Assembly (NCBI RefSeq): GCF_036320655.1
Contig: NZ_CP143258.1
Location: 2,108,001 to 2,172,000 of the forward strand
Source: Porphyromonas pogonae
Lineage (GTDB): Bacteria > Bacteroidota > Bacteroidia > Bacteroidales > Porphyromonadaceae
Reading direction: 5' to 3'
Length of the DNA stretch: 64,000 nt
The number at the start of each line of letters is the position of its first letter. Within the stretch, counting starts at the first letter, position 1. Both the position numbers and the translations under genes were made by a program. Below, one piece after another: positions 1 through 8,230 of the stretch. The notes below the pieces were generated by a model. It had not been told where the DNA came from, did no database searches, and saw only the letters and a list, made by a program, of their open reading frames with translations.

Positions 1-744
1 CCCAAATACTGCATTCTCTTGTTTGAATGCACCTATTATTTGAGCCAGCTTTTTGCACATTGGTTCACCGGAGTTGTGGCGAACAATGAAAGGGAGTTTC
101 CATTCTGGATTTTTGTTCAAGTCAACAAACTCCCACGGATGGAAATAAACCGTGTAATAGCCATAGTGGCGATAGGCATATTTACAAAGACTCAGATAAA
201 GAGACATAGGTAAGTTGTGGCACGACAGCCAAAACAATGGAAACCTCACATACGGCACTACCGATACAGGTATCTGCCATACACCACTCTTTAAATAAGG
301 AGTACACTTTTCCCTAAAATTCATATACCTACCGGGGATGAAAGTCGGATTGATAGAAGAATTATAAGTGTATCCTGCTGCACAAATTTCATTCTCATCC
401 ACCGGCATCATACGAGCCTGCCGATACCCCGTAACAGGCTTTCCTGTTATCTCTTCCAACTTCTCTTTAGATTCTCTCAGATGCTGTACCTCGAAATAGC
501 TGTGATAATAACCGTGTGATGCCACTTCATGGCCACCGCTCACGATTCTTTGCATGAGATCAGGAGAATTTGATGCAAAATTTGCTGTACAAAAAAAAGT
601 TGCTGTGACTTTTTCTTTCTCCAGCACATCTAATATTCTGCCCAAGCCTATCCCCGAGATTTTCATTTGTTCAGGCATTGACAAGTCCACGCTATGCTCC
701 AAAGGCACATCGAACTCTTCAGTATCAAAACTTAATAACACCAT
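1..744 (-). CDS. Polysaccharide deacetylase family protein (3' end outside window)
   Basis: Open for 248 codons from an ATG at 744 to the window edge, so the C-terminus is missing. The N-terminus carries the NodB-type start SFDTEEFDVP (Asp7), and GGHEVASHGYYH gives the metal-ligand pair His77 and His81. HPWEF near residue 202 matches the C-terminal catalytic-histidine region of bacterial deacetylases of the long cell-surface-polysaccharide type. By family, such enzymes remove N- or O-acetyl groups from sugars. No signal peptide is visible, which suggests action in the cytoplasm or on a lipid-linked intermediate. It is divergent from the glycosyltransferase gene at 1048, so both may serve surface-glycan assembly (inference). 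Family assignment is firm; the substrate is unknown. Confidence 0.85.
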   Translation of the reverse strand, partial: MVLLSFDTEEFDVPLEHSVDLSMPEQMKISGIGLGRILDVLEKEKVTATFFCTANFASNSPDLMQRIVSGGHEVASHGYYHSYFEVQHLRESKEKLEEITGKPVTGYRQARMMPVDENEICAAGYTYNSSINPTFIPGRYMNFREKCTPYLKSGVWQIPVSVVPYVRFPLFWLSCHNLPMSLYLSLCKYAYRHYGYYTVYFHPWEFVDLNKNPEWKLPFIVRHNSGEPMCKKLAQIIGAFKQENAVFG

Positions 745-1047
745 ACTTCTTATTGAAAAATCAAAATCACATAATCGAGAGTCTTGTATTCTACTATAAA
801 ATTATAATCAAGAGACATACAGCTAATAGAATCCTTATTATGTTGAAAGACATTACTTGTTTATACGGCTACAAAATTAACTAAAATTTAAGTATTCTGA
901 TAATGAAATAACACTAAATAAGGTATTTGAAAAGCTCTGTAGCATTTGTGAGAAACTATTGACAAAAAATTAGTTTTTTTAAGATAGTATCCATAATCAA
1001 CATTTATATTACTTTTGTCTCGAACCATTTATGCTATGTTTTTTTGA
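745..1047. promoter_or_regulatory. Divergent intergenic region with promoter for the GT2 gene
   Basis: AT-rich gap between two divergent genes. TACTTTTG at 1010-1017 fits the Bacteroidota -7 consensus TAnnTTTG and lies 30 bases before the ATG at 1048. I see no convincing -33 TTTG at the expected distance. No gene is visible in this stretch. Confidence 0.45.
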
Positions 1048-1860
1048 ATGAAAACCTCTTTGATCATTTCGACTTATAACAGACCCGATGCCCTTCGTGT
1101 ATGTCTTGACAGCATCAGGCTTCAAACAATCTTACCGGACGAAATAGTAATAGGCGACGATGGTTCTATCAACGAAACCAAAGATACTATTGATGCCATG
1201 AGGGTTGATTTAGGGATTCCAATCAAGCATGTATGGCATGAGGATAAAGGATTTCAACTAGCGCAAATGCGCAATAAATCTTTCGATGCCGCATCTGGAG
1301 ACTATATTATAGAGATAGATGGAGATATCATGATGAATAAACATTTCATCGAGGATCATCTCTATGCAGCCCAACCCGGATTTTACGTCAAAGGCGGACG
1401 GGTAAATCTAGGCAAAAGACTATCTGAGCAAATTTGCAGAGAAGGGCGGTCTCGTAAAATCACTCCTCTATCTCCGGGCATTGAGTCCAAGAGGGAAAAC
1501 GGATTCAGACTAAAAGCTTTGGCTCTGTATTTACAACGGAGGTACCGCAAATATTCGTCTGTGGGATTGGGTTGCAACATGTCTTTTTTCAAAAAAGACT
1601 GTATTGCCATCAATGGCTATGACAATGATTATGAAGGTTGGGGGGGAGAAGATATAGATTTTGCACGTCGCTTACAATCTTATGGCCTCAAAAAGAAGTA
1701 CCTTAAATTCTCCGGTATTGTTTATCATCTCTGGCATGAGGATAAATATATGCACAACAAAGAAAAGAACTTCTCTCGTATGAGGGAGTCTCAGGATCAG
1801 AAACTGATCCGTGTACCCAATGGCTTTGAGGAAGTGCGAGGCGACTATAAAATTCTATAA
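1048..1860 (+). CDS. Glycosyltransferase family 2 protein
   Basis: 270 residues, normal length for this GT2 type. The N-terminal GT-A fold shows STYNRPDALRVCL, the nucleotide-sugar loop GDDGS (38-42) and the metal-binding DxD IDGDI (Asp91, Asp93). The C-terminal half has GWGGEDIDFARRL (197-209), the signature of the galactosyltransferase-like C-terminal domain where GED carries the catalytic base. No membrane segment, so it is a cytoplasmic or peripheral enzyme. It probably adds a sugar to LPS core or another surface glycan, as close relatives in Bacteroidota sit in such loci; the acceptor cannot be told from sequence. ATG at 1048 is preceded by a T-rich leader without a clear Shine-Dalgarno, which is usual in this phylum. 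Confidence 0.88.
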   Translation: MKTSLIISTYNRPDALRVCLDSIRLQTILPDEIVIGDDGSINETKDTIDAMRVDLGIPIKHVWHEDKGFQLAQMRNKSFDAASGDYIIEIDGDIMMNKHFIEDHLYAAQPGFYVKGGRVNLGKRLSEQICREGRSRKITPLSPGIESKRENGFRLKALALYLQRRYRKYSSVGLGCNMSFFKKDCIAINGYDNDYEGWGGEDIDFARRLQSYGLKKKYLKFSGIVYHLWHEDKYMHNKEKNFSRMRESQDQKLIRVPNGFEEVRGDYKIL

Positions 1861-1966
1861 TATCAATAAATTCTCTCTGTAATCAGCCAGTGCATTCTTA
1901 TCGAGGAATAGCTCATATATTTCAGCTTAAAACCTTTACTTTACAATTATATTAGTATACATCACA

Positions 1967-2944
1967 ATGAATCATAAAGGAAGACAAAATAAATCTTACA
2001 AGATCCTAATCAGAGTTGCAATCGGCACAGTGTTACTCCTCTTATTATTGATCGGCGGGGCGAGCTTATACATGACCAATTACGCTCTTACGCCTATCAA
2101 AACTATCACTGATAAAAACAACCTGACAGATAAGTATATCAGTGACAACTACCCTCTTTGCAAAGAATGGTTAGATAGTCTCAACACCCACAATGCTCTG
2201 CGCGATACATTTATTGTCAATAAAAAAGGTGTACGATTGCATGCTTATTACGTACCCTATGCCCACCACACTAAAAAGACGGCGGTTATAGTGCATGGAT
2301 ACACAGACAATGCTTTGCGTATGATGATGATAGGGCATCTATATAGCCACGACTTAGGCTACAATATCCTGCTTCCTGATCTGCAATATCATGGAAAAAG
2401 CGGAGGAAAAGCTGTACAAATGGGATGGAAAGATAGGCTAGACGTAGAGCAATGGATGCAAGTAGCCAACAATATATATGGAGGTGACACACACATGGTG
2501 GTGCATGGGATCTCTATGGGAGCAGCTACAACTATGATGGTTTCGGGCGATAAACAACCGAGGTATGTAAAAGCATTTGTGGAAGACTGTGGATATACTT
2601 CAGTATGGGATCAGTTTGCCAAACAGATGAAAGAGGATTTTCATTTACCCCCCTTTCCTATTTTATATACCGCCAGCGCACTATGCCAAATGAAATATGG
2701 TTGGGGATTCAAAGAAGCATCAGCTCTGAAGCAAGTAGCTCATTGTAAACTCCCTATGCTGTTTATCCATGGTGATCAAGATGATTATGTACCTACAGGG
2801 ATGGTGTACCCACTTTATGAAGCCAAGCCGAAGCCAAAAGAACTTTGGATTGTACCCGGTGCAGGTCATGCACTTTCCTACAAAGTAAATCCGCAAGAGT
2901 ATAGAGAAAGAGTAAAGAATTTCCTTGCCCCTTATATACAATAA
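1967..2944 (+). CDS. Membrane-anchored alpha/beta hydrolase
   Basis: 325 residues. One hydrophobic segment at about 13-34 predicts an N-terminal anchor with the catalytic domain in the periplasm. Alpha/beta-hydrolase landmarks are in order: oxyanion region VIVHGYTDN (about 107-115), nucleophile elbow GISMG (181-185, Ser183), acid in HGDQDDYVP (Asp270 or Asp272) and catalytic His301 in GAGHALSY. The family contains esterases, lipases and acyl-peptidases, so no substrate is proposed. The ATG at 1967 starts immediately before the charged stretch that precedes the anchor. About 100 bases separate it from the upstream glycosyltransferase; co-transcription is possible but not shown. Confidence 0.85.
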   Translation: MNHKGRQNKSYKILIRVAIGTVLLLLLLIGGASLYMTNYALTPIKTITDKNNLTDKYISDNYPLCKEWLDSLNTHNALRDTFIVNKKGVRLHAYYVPYAHHTKKTAVIVHGYTDNALRMMMIGHLYSHDLGYNILLPDLQYHGKSGGKAVQMGWKDRLDVEQWMQVANNIYGGDTHMVVHGISMGAATTMMVSGDKQPRYVKAFVEDCGYTSVWDQFAKQMKEDFHLPPFPILYTASALCQMKYGWGFKEASALKQVAHCKLPMLFIHGDQDDYVPTGMVYPLYEAKPKPKELWIVPGAGHALSYKVNPQEYRERVKNFLAPYIQ

Positions 2945-3105
2945 TGTGATTGGTGCAGTACATGTATTTTTGTCTTAATCATAAGCTATATACCTCCCTA
3001 TTTTGATCCGCGGGTTGTTTTTTATTAGGTTTTATTACTTTGCCGTAAAATAAAACTGCCCACACCTCTTGACAAAGGGGGGTACGATGTTGTATTTTTG
3101 TTGGC

Positions 3106-3246
3106 ATGACAAATACATTTTACACCAATACAATGAACTTTCCCTCCCATCATATCTATCAAACGAATAGGAGTAAAAAACTATTTGCCACTATTCTTAT
3201 ATACATGTATAGCTTAGGGAGATTACATTTTGTCAAAACAGATTGA
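3106..3246 (+). CDS. Small ORF in transcription unit copy 1 (46 aa, hypothetical)
   Basis: ATG-to-TGA frame of 46 codons beginning MTNTFYTNTMNF and ending RLHFVKTD. Its ATG lies 6 bases after the -7 box, so it would be translated from a nearly leaderless message. The paralogous unit at 42390 has a 43-codon ORF at the matching place (starting MTTIITITT), but the two peptides align only weakly and appear out of register over the conserved TTACATTTTGTCA block. That weakens the case for a conserved protein. Treat as a possible leader peptide or chance ORF. Confidence 0.25.
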   Translation: MTNTFYTNTMNFPSHHIYQTNRSKKLFATILIYMYSLGRLHFVKTD

Positions 3247-3299
3247 ACAAAAAGAAATATCAAAATGTCAAAAGATAGCTAACGACGCTTCATCACCAT

Positions 3300-3350
3300 A
3301 AAAAGCCGTAAAGAGAGCACCTGCTCCTCTTTACGGCTTTTTCTTTTTTT
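3300..3350 (+). terminator. Hairpin terminator of small unit copy 1
   Basis: Stem AAAAGCCGTAAAGAG pairs with CTCTTTACGGCTTTT across a short loop, followed by a T-rich run (TTTTTCTTTTTTT). A textbook intrinsic terminator; the same core stem (AGCCGTAAAG) is reused in copy 2 near 42632. Confidence 0.85.
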
Positions 3351-3643
3351 ACGCTCAAGATGGATTACTTTTTTAGCTGAAAATCTATCCCAAAGGTTCA
3401 AAAAATGGCAGAACAGCGCAAATGAACTGTGGTACAGTCAGTTCTGATTTTTAAGCCATTTGGCAGAAAGCCGTGAAAAGACAGGTTTATGCCAACTTCG
3501 GACAGAGCAGCGTTACCAAAACATTACCTCCCATTCTGAAAATAGGGATTAGGAAAAGCGGTAATGAATAGAGCAAAATCCGATCTGAACCTATAGAATT
3601 ATCTTCGACAAAGATACTTTGATGGCAGGAAAGAAGCAAATAA

Positions 3644-3859
3644 ATAGCACTCGGTTTCTTCGTTCTATCCTACAATATAGGCGAATATCGTCTCTTGGGA
3701 AGTGACAGACGACCGAAGAGCCACCTTGTCCAAAAATTGGAGGAGGGAGATAGGGATATTTACCGTGAATATGTTTCGTTCTGCCGATACAAGGGCAAAA
3801 TCCTGCGAGGACTTGTCAAACGACGAAAGGTGGAGTTTGCTCTGTTTTATATTCCCTGA
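3644..3859 (+). pseudogene. Remnant ORF of an unrecognised gene
   Basis: An open frame of 71 codons without a good start, containing charged, protein-like sequence such as RRPKSHLVQKLEEGDRDIY and CRYKGKILRGLVKRRKVEF before a TGA at 3857. Composition and length suggest the 3' part of a decayed accessory gene rather than chance, but I do not recognise the family. An overlapping 79-codon ATG frame at 3702 looks less protein-like. Low certainty. Confidence 0.25.
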
Positions 3860-3982
3860 TTTCACGAAGTACGCCCTTTGCAAGTTTTATCGGCTTGCAA
3901 GGGGTGTTTTCTTGCCGTTTTATTCGCCTTTCTCATTATGAATGAGTAACTTTGCAGTAGTAATAATCTTAAGGAAGACGCT

Positions 3983-6181
3983 ATGATGGATAAAATAAAA
4001 ATAGATTGGGAATATTGTTATGGTATAAAAAGTTTGAAGCATGAATTTTCTTTCTCTGAAGGAAAGCATTCTCATTTAATATATGCACCAAATGGGGCTA
4101 TGAAAACTTCATTTGCAAAAACAATGAAATACTTATCTGGACAGACAAAGGAAAAACCTTGTGATCAACTATGTGAAGCAAATAAGGCAAAATACAGTTT
4201 AACGACAGATGAAAAAGATATTTCACCAGATTTTATATTTGTAGTCAATGGTGATGAAGATATAGATTACTCAAAATCATTTGTCAATTTTCTTGCCAGT
4301 GCAGAGTTGAAAAGCAAATATGATGAGATATATCTGAAATTAACAACAGAGAAAGATGCTCTTATTTTAAAATTAAAATCATGCTCCCAAAGTACAGATT
4401 GTGAGAAAGAAATCATAGAAGCTTTTTCGCAAGGAGATAGTGATACCATTTTTAGTGTTTTAGAACGGTTGAGTTCAAAAGTTCAGTCTGGATTACCTTT
4501 ATTCGATTTTAAGTATAATGATGTTTTCGATACCAAAGGAACGGTAAAAGCCTTTTTAGAAACTCATCGCGATAAACTCAAAGAGTATATTGACAATTAC
4601 GAAAAACTTTTGAATGAATCGTATTTGTATAGAGCGGTGGATGGTCATTCCTTTGGTACATATCAAGCCTCACAATTATTACAGAATGTTTCTGACGGTA
4701 ACTTCTTTGGAGTTCATCATAAAATGATATTACAAAATGGTGATGAGATAACCTCGCATGAAGAATTACAACAAAAAATGACAGAAGAGCAAAATCGGAT
4801 TCTTGGAGACGATCAACTCAAAAAGGTTTTTGAAAAAATAACAAAAGCTATTGATAAAAATACTGAGTTAAGAGGTTTCAAAAAGGTAATCGAAAGTCAT
4901 CCCGAATGGATTGGTGAAATGCTTAACTACGAAAATTTCCGCCAAAAAGTTTGGTTGGGATTTCTTTCAAAAGATGACATAAAACCGACATTCGAATCAT
5001 ACCTTAAAGTTTACAATGAGAACAAAGATGATTTGATTAATGTATTGGAAGAAGCAGAAAAGCAACAAGTAAAATGGAAAGATATAATAACTCTATATAA
5101 TGCTCGTTTTCATGTTCCGATAAAAGTATCTATTGAAAATCAGCGAGATATAATCTTAAAGCAAGATGCCGCCAAACTTCAATTTTCTTATGTCCAAGAT
5201 GGAGAAGAACCCATTGTTAAGGAAAAGAAAGACCTTGACAAGATTCTTAGTCGTGGAGAAAAGCGAGCTTTCATTATTTTGCAATTCTTGTTTGAGATGG
5301 AATCTCGAAAACTATTAGAACATGAGACAATTGTTGTGATGGATGATATTGCTGACTCGTTTGATTATCAGAACAAATATGCCATTGTGGAATACATAAA
5401 AGATTTGTCAGAAAGCCAAAACATACACTTGCTTATATTAACTCACAATTATGATTTCTATCGAACATTGACATCTCGTTTAAGCCTCAAAGGAGATTCT
5501 CTCTGGATGGTAGAACGCTCTTCTGATAATTTGGTAGTTCTACATCCAGGACAATACAGAGGGAATGTTTTTGCCAATGCTTTTGTGGGTAAAGATAAAG
5601 ATGATAAAATTTTCATTAGTATGATTCCATTTGTACGAAATCTGATAGAATATACAAAAGGGGTAAATTCAACAGAATACGGTACGCTTACAAACTGTCT
5701 GCATCATAAGAAATACACCAAGGATATAACGGAAAAGGAGGTTATGGATATTTTGGAGGATTATACTCTTGGAAAAGGGTTAAAGCGTCAAAGCTCTGAT
5801 AAAAAAATATATTCTCTTATAATGAGCATGGCGGAGTCAATTGTACAAGAGGAAGCTCCTGACCCGATACTAATCGAGAATAAAATAGCTTTATCAATTG
5901 GAATACGTCATTTAGCTGAAAATTATATGCACGACAAAATCATATCAACAGGAAAAAGTGAAGAAGAGCTTGTTGTGAATGGTAATCAGACTGGGAAATG
6001 GACAGGATTATATAAGAAATGTTGTCCTGATGATGAAAACAAGGTGATAATAGAAAGGGTTAATATGATGACTCCCGAAATTATTCATATTAACAGTTTT
6101 ATGTTTGAACCGCTAATAGACATGTCTATTTCTCATCTTATAGCTCTTTACAAAGATTGCAAAGAACATCTTATAATTTAG
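3983..6181 (+). CDS. Standalone AAA/ABC-type ATPase, possible anticodon-nuclease-like defence protein
   Basis: 732 residues, strongly AT-rich against its neighbours. ABC/SMC-type ATPase parts: Walker A variant YAPNGAMKTS (34-43, Lys41), a long charged middle region, ABC signature LSRGEK (422-427), Walker B TIVVMDDIAD (449-458) and H-loop ILTHNYD (His488). A roughly 200-residue C-terminal domain follows, with RNLIE (552-556), LHHK (573-576), RHLAE (642-646) and HINSFMFEP (702-710). The layout resembles the AAA_13/PrrC/RloC group, where an ATPase restrains a C-terminal RNase; the R-x3-E and His residues would suit that, but this is inference. No restriction-modification partner is adjacent, so it may act alone. 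Start ATGATG at 3983/3986. Confidence 0.7.
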   Translation: MMDKIKIDWEYCYGIKSLKHEFSFSEGKHSHLIYAPNGAMKTSFAKTMKYLSGQTKEKPCDQLCEANKAKYSLTTDEKDISPDFIFVVNGDEDIDYSKSFVNFLASAELKSKYDEIYLKLTTEKDALILKLKSCSQSTDCEKEIIEAFSQGDSDTIFSVLERLSSKVQSGLPLFDFKYNDVFDTKGTVKAFLETHRDKLKEYIDNYEKLLNESYLYRAVDGHSFGTYQASQLLQNVSDGNFFGVHHKMILQNGDEITSHEELQQKMTEEQNRILGDDQLKKVFEKITKAIDKNTELRGFKKVIESHPEWIGEMLNYENFRQKVWLGFLSKDDIKPTFESYLKVYNENKDDLINVLEEAEKQQVKWKDIITLYNARFHVPIKVSIENQRDIILKQDAAKLQFSYVQDGEEPIVKEKKDLDKILSRGEKRAFIILQFLFEMESRKLLEHETIVVMDDIADSFDYQNKYAIVEYIKDLSESQNIHLLILTHNYDFYRTLTSRLSLKGDSLWMVERSSDNLVVLHPGQYRGNVFANAFVGKDKDDKIFISMIPFVRNLIEYTKGVNSTEYGTLTNCLHHKKYTKDITEKEVMDILEDYTLGKGLKRQSSDKKIYSLIMSMAESIVQEEAPDPILIENKIALSIGIRHLAENYMHDKIISTGKSEEELVVNGNQTGKWTGLYKKCCPDDENKVIIERVNMMTPEIIHINSFMFEPLIDMSISHLIALYKDCKEHLII

Positions 6182-6292
6182 TATAGTAAAAGTCTGAAAT
6201 ATTTTAACCCTTAATTTGAATTAGACTGGAATTTAATCAAAGATTGCTTTCTGTTGATTAACGTAATATGAGCCATTTAGCATTGGCTTTTT

Positions 6293-6331
6293 GTTACTTT
6301 TGAGCCGTCTCAACTCACTGTCAAAAGTAAC
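6293..6331. repeat. 11-bp inverted repeat
   Basis: GTTACTTTTGA (6293-6303) and TCAAAAGTAAC (6321-6331) are perfect inverted arms separated by 17 bases. It lies between the ATPase gene and the minus-strand mobile-element cargo and could be a bidirectional terminator or an element end. There is no T-run directly after either arm. Confidence 0.4.
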
Positions 6332-6357
6332 GAGGTGTTTTTCATTAGGGTTTCTTT

Positions 6358-6422
6358 GCTCCTTTCTTTGTCCGCCCGATGCTCACGAAAGAAAGGAGCT
6401 GTCGGCAAATCTGCCGACAGCT
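6358..6422 (-). terminator. Nested hairpins, terminator of the minus-strand cargo operon
   Basis: Directly after the stop of the gene ending at 6423, GCTGTCGGCA (6398-6407) pairs with TGCCGACAGC (6412-6421) over a 4-base loop. On the minus strand it is followed by CTCCTTTCTTT. Those bases (6388-6398) also pair with CTCCTTTCTTT at 6359-6369, giving a second 11-bp perfect arm pair. The inner hairpin fits an intrinsic terminator for leftward transcription. Confidence 0.65.
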
Positions 6423-6653
6423 TTACTCCTTCTGCTCTTCTTGAACAGTTATCCGTCCCGTCCTTACTTCGGGGTGAGTGGAGAAAGCCCAATTCACCTC
6501 CCCATCGGGCAGGGTGCTGTGAATGTTTCCACCCATCACCAATCCGCAATTCTGAATGACCTTCTGCCGTGCTTCCTCCCTGCTCTCGGCAACCACCTCA
6601 AATACTCCCTCGAAAATGTACTGCGTCCGTACTCTATAAACTTTCTTCTTCAT
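6423..6653 (-). CDS. Small conserved mobile-element protein, unknown function
   Basis: 76 residues from ATG at 6653; a longer reading from 6668 would need a TTG. Sequence begins MKKKVYRVRTQYIFEGVFEV and runs into a helix rich in Glu/Arg (ESREEARQKV), then a Gly-containing strand region. The pattern is typical of short proteins carried in the cargo operon of Bacteroides-type conjugative transposons beside ArdA and PcfJ-like genes, but no biochemical function is known to me. It is last in a leftward operon and directly followed by a hairpin terminator. Confidence 0.55.
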   Translation of the reverse strand: MKKKVYRVRTQYIFEGVFEVVAESREEARQKVIQNCGLVMGGNIHSTLPDGEVNWAFSTHPEVRTGRITVQEEQKE

Positions 6654-6657
6654 ATTC

Positions 6658-6912
6658 TCAAAACTCAACCTTTAATAATCTGTGCTCCATTGGCTCGCCA
6701 TTCGATAACCTGCGGTGGGTAAGCCAAAAGTGATGTGTGCCGTAACCATAGGCAAAGAACTTGTCAAGTTCCGTTTCTTCGGCTATCCGCTTGACGGCTG
6801 CCCTTAGTTCCTCTTCATTGGCGAATAGGGTAATGGCATTGATTACCCTTACAAGAATATAGGGTATCTCGTCCGCCCAATTGCATACGATGCTTTCTAT
6901 TCCTGCTTTCAT
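6658..6912 (-). CDS. Small mobile-element protein, unknown function
   Basis: 84 residues, ATG at 6910-6912, ending 4 bases before the next start. Contains a mostly helical N-terminal half (IESIVCNWADEIPYILVRV) and an aromatic, His-rich stretch FFAYGYGTHHFWLTHRR. No domain recognised. It belongs to the leftward cargo operon by spacing and orientation. Real gene status rests on codon pattern and operon position. Confidence 0.5.
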   Translation of the reverse strand: MKAGIESIVCNWADEIPYILVRVINAITLFANEEELRAAVKRIAEETELDKFFAYGYGTHHFWLTHRRLSNGEPMEHRLLKVEF

Positions 6913-6939
6913 ATTCTGTGATGTTTTAGTGATTGTTTC

Positions 6940-8214
6940 CTATGCAGTCGCTCTCATCCTCAGCCTTATCAATTTGCGATTGGCATTGAAAAGGCTTATA
7001 ATTTGCTCGTGGTACTCTGTATTTTGGTTGCACACTCCACGACTTTGCACCACTTTGACTGTATCCAAATTGACCTCAATAGTTTCTATCCGCCTGCCCT
7101 TGATGGTTGCTGAAAGGATAAGAGAGTTTTCTTTGAGATAATAGGCATTATCGAACACACAATGATGCATTGCAACTCCTTCCTCCAAATGTTCCTGCAC
7201 GCTTTCCAATACGTGGATTTGGATTGTGCCGTCCGTGAAACTGATACCAAAGAATTTACTTTTCAATTCTCTGAAACGTTTCTCTTCCTCCATTGCCTTT
7301 TTGAGTCTTTTTGCCCTTTCCTCCTTTTCTCTCTGTTTGCAAAGTTCGCTTTGTCTGCAGTCGTGTTCCCAATATAGGTCGGTGGGGCAAACATATTTCG
7401 GGCTGTGTGTGTCCTTGCCCAATCTGCGGAGCATATCCACATAGTCGCACCATATTGAAATATCCTCTATCTTATAGCCGTTGCGAATGGTAATCTTATA
7501 AGACTGCCAACAAGCGTCAAATGTCCGTGAATTATTAAGAAAGTATTTCAGATGCTCGGTTCTATCAGTTTTCATCAATGTTTCCACTCGGCTGTCGGAC
7601 AATAAAGAGGGGATAAGGATTGTCGGTGCTATGCCGTGAAAATCATTCTCAAATCCATTCCTGCGGAGTGTGTCCTTAACCTTGAACTTGGGATATATCT
7701 GTGAGTACGATATATGGCGGTAGGCTTCGTTATCGTTGCGTACTGCCATTGGCGAACAGAAAGAAAAGGTGTCAATGTATCTGCCTAATGTTCGTTGAAC
7801 GGCAACAATCGTCTGTCTACCTTGTGCGTTCCACCAATACTGACCTATTTCAAAGGTATAATGTTGAGCCTTGCAACCTTTCTCCATTTCAGAGGAAAGA
7901 AGAAACATTCTCAACACTTGATACTCTCCACAAGTAGTTAGAATGGTAAAGTATTGCTTCTGCCTTATCTTGCGTTCAAAGGTTTCCTTGACTTGCAACC
8001 TTGCCCTGCAATGAGGGCAAGTGCAATGTTCGGCTGGCTTATCCATTATCCAACTATGTCCACAATCCATACACGTGGTGCGACCTGCGGGCAATCGGTA
8101 GGCGAAGTGGTCTATACACTCACGAAATGCCCACTTGCTCTGCGTCTTGGTTATCGGTCGCAAGTTCTTGCTCTAGGCAAGTACTGCCTTTTCAATTTTG
8201 TTTCTCGGTTTCAT
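6940..8214 (-). pseudogene. PcfJ-like protein, interrupted by an in-frame amber codon
   Basis: The intact reading would be 424 residues starting MKPRNKIEKAVLA at ATG 8214, but codon 14 is TAG (8173-8175), and the frame is then open to the stop at 6940. A zinc-ribbon (CMDCGHSW...CTCPHC) precedes a PcfJ-like C-terminal domain with HLEEGVAMHHCVF, SLILSATIKG, RRIETIEVNL and QSRGVCNQNTEYHE, which identify the family found in conjugative plasmids and transposons. Translation could only resume at a TTG at 8163 (407 aa, zinc-ribbon intact), so loss or reduction of function is likely; a sequencing error or TAG suppression would be the alternatives. A single base change (TTG to TAG) explains it. Confidence 0.75.
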
Positions 8215-8230
8215 AATCTGTTCTCCTCAA

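Larger units (their letters stand above)
3069..3350 (+). ncRNA. Putative small transcription unit, copy 1
   Basis: A promoter-like block (TTG at 3069-3071, then TATTTTTG at 3093-3100, spacing 21) is followed about 200 bases later by a strong hairpin terminator. The same architecture, with matching sequence at the promoter, at a central block ending TTACATTTTGTCA (here near 3223-3235) and at the terminator stem, recurs at 42390-42679. Within this copy ACATTTTG and CAAAATGT form an 8-bp inverted repeat. It could be an sRNA or the mRNA of the 46-codon ORF starting at 3106. Duplication with conserved ends argues that transcription matters; function is unknown. Confidence 0.5.
2945..3982. other. 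Gene-poor stretch: small transcription unit and remnant ORF
   Basis: About 1 kb without a recognised full gene. It holds, in order, a strong promoter (3069-3100), a 46-codon ORF, a terminator (3300-3350), and an open fragment (3644-3859) resembling the end of a decayed gene. The last 120 bases before 3983 are the leader of the ATPase gene. The left boundary of the accessory island probably lies here (inference from the change in content). Confidence 0.5.

Noticed and set aside
6291-6722. 143-codon plus-strand ORF across the cargo genes
   Set aside because: Covers hairpins and two minus-strand genes; composition is low-complexity and not protein-like.
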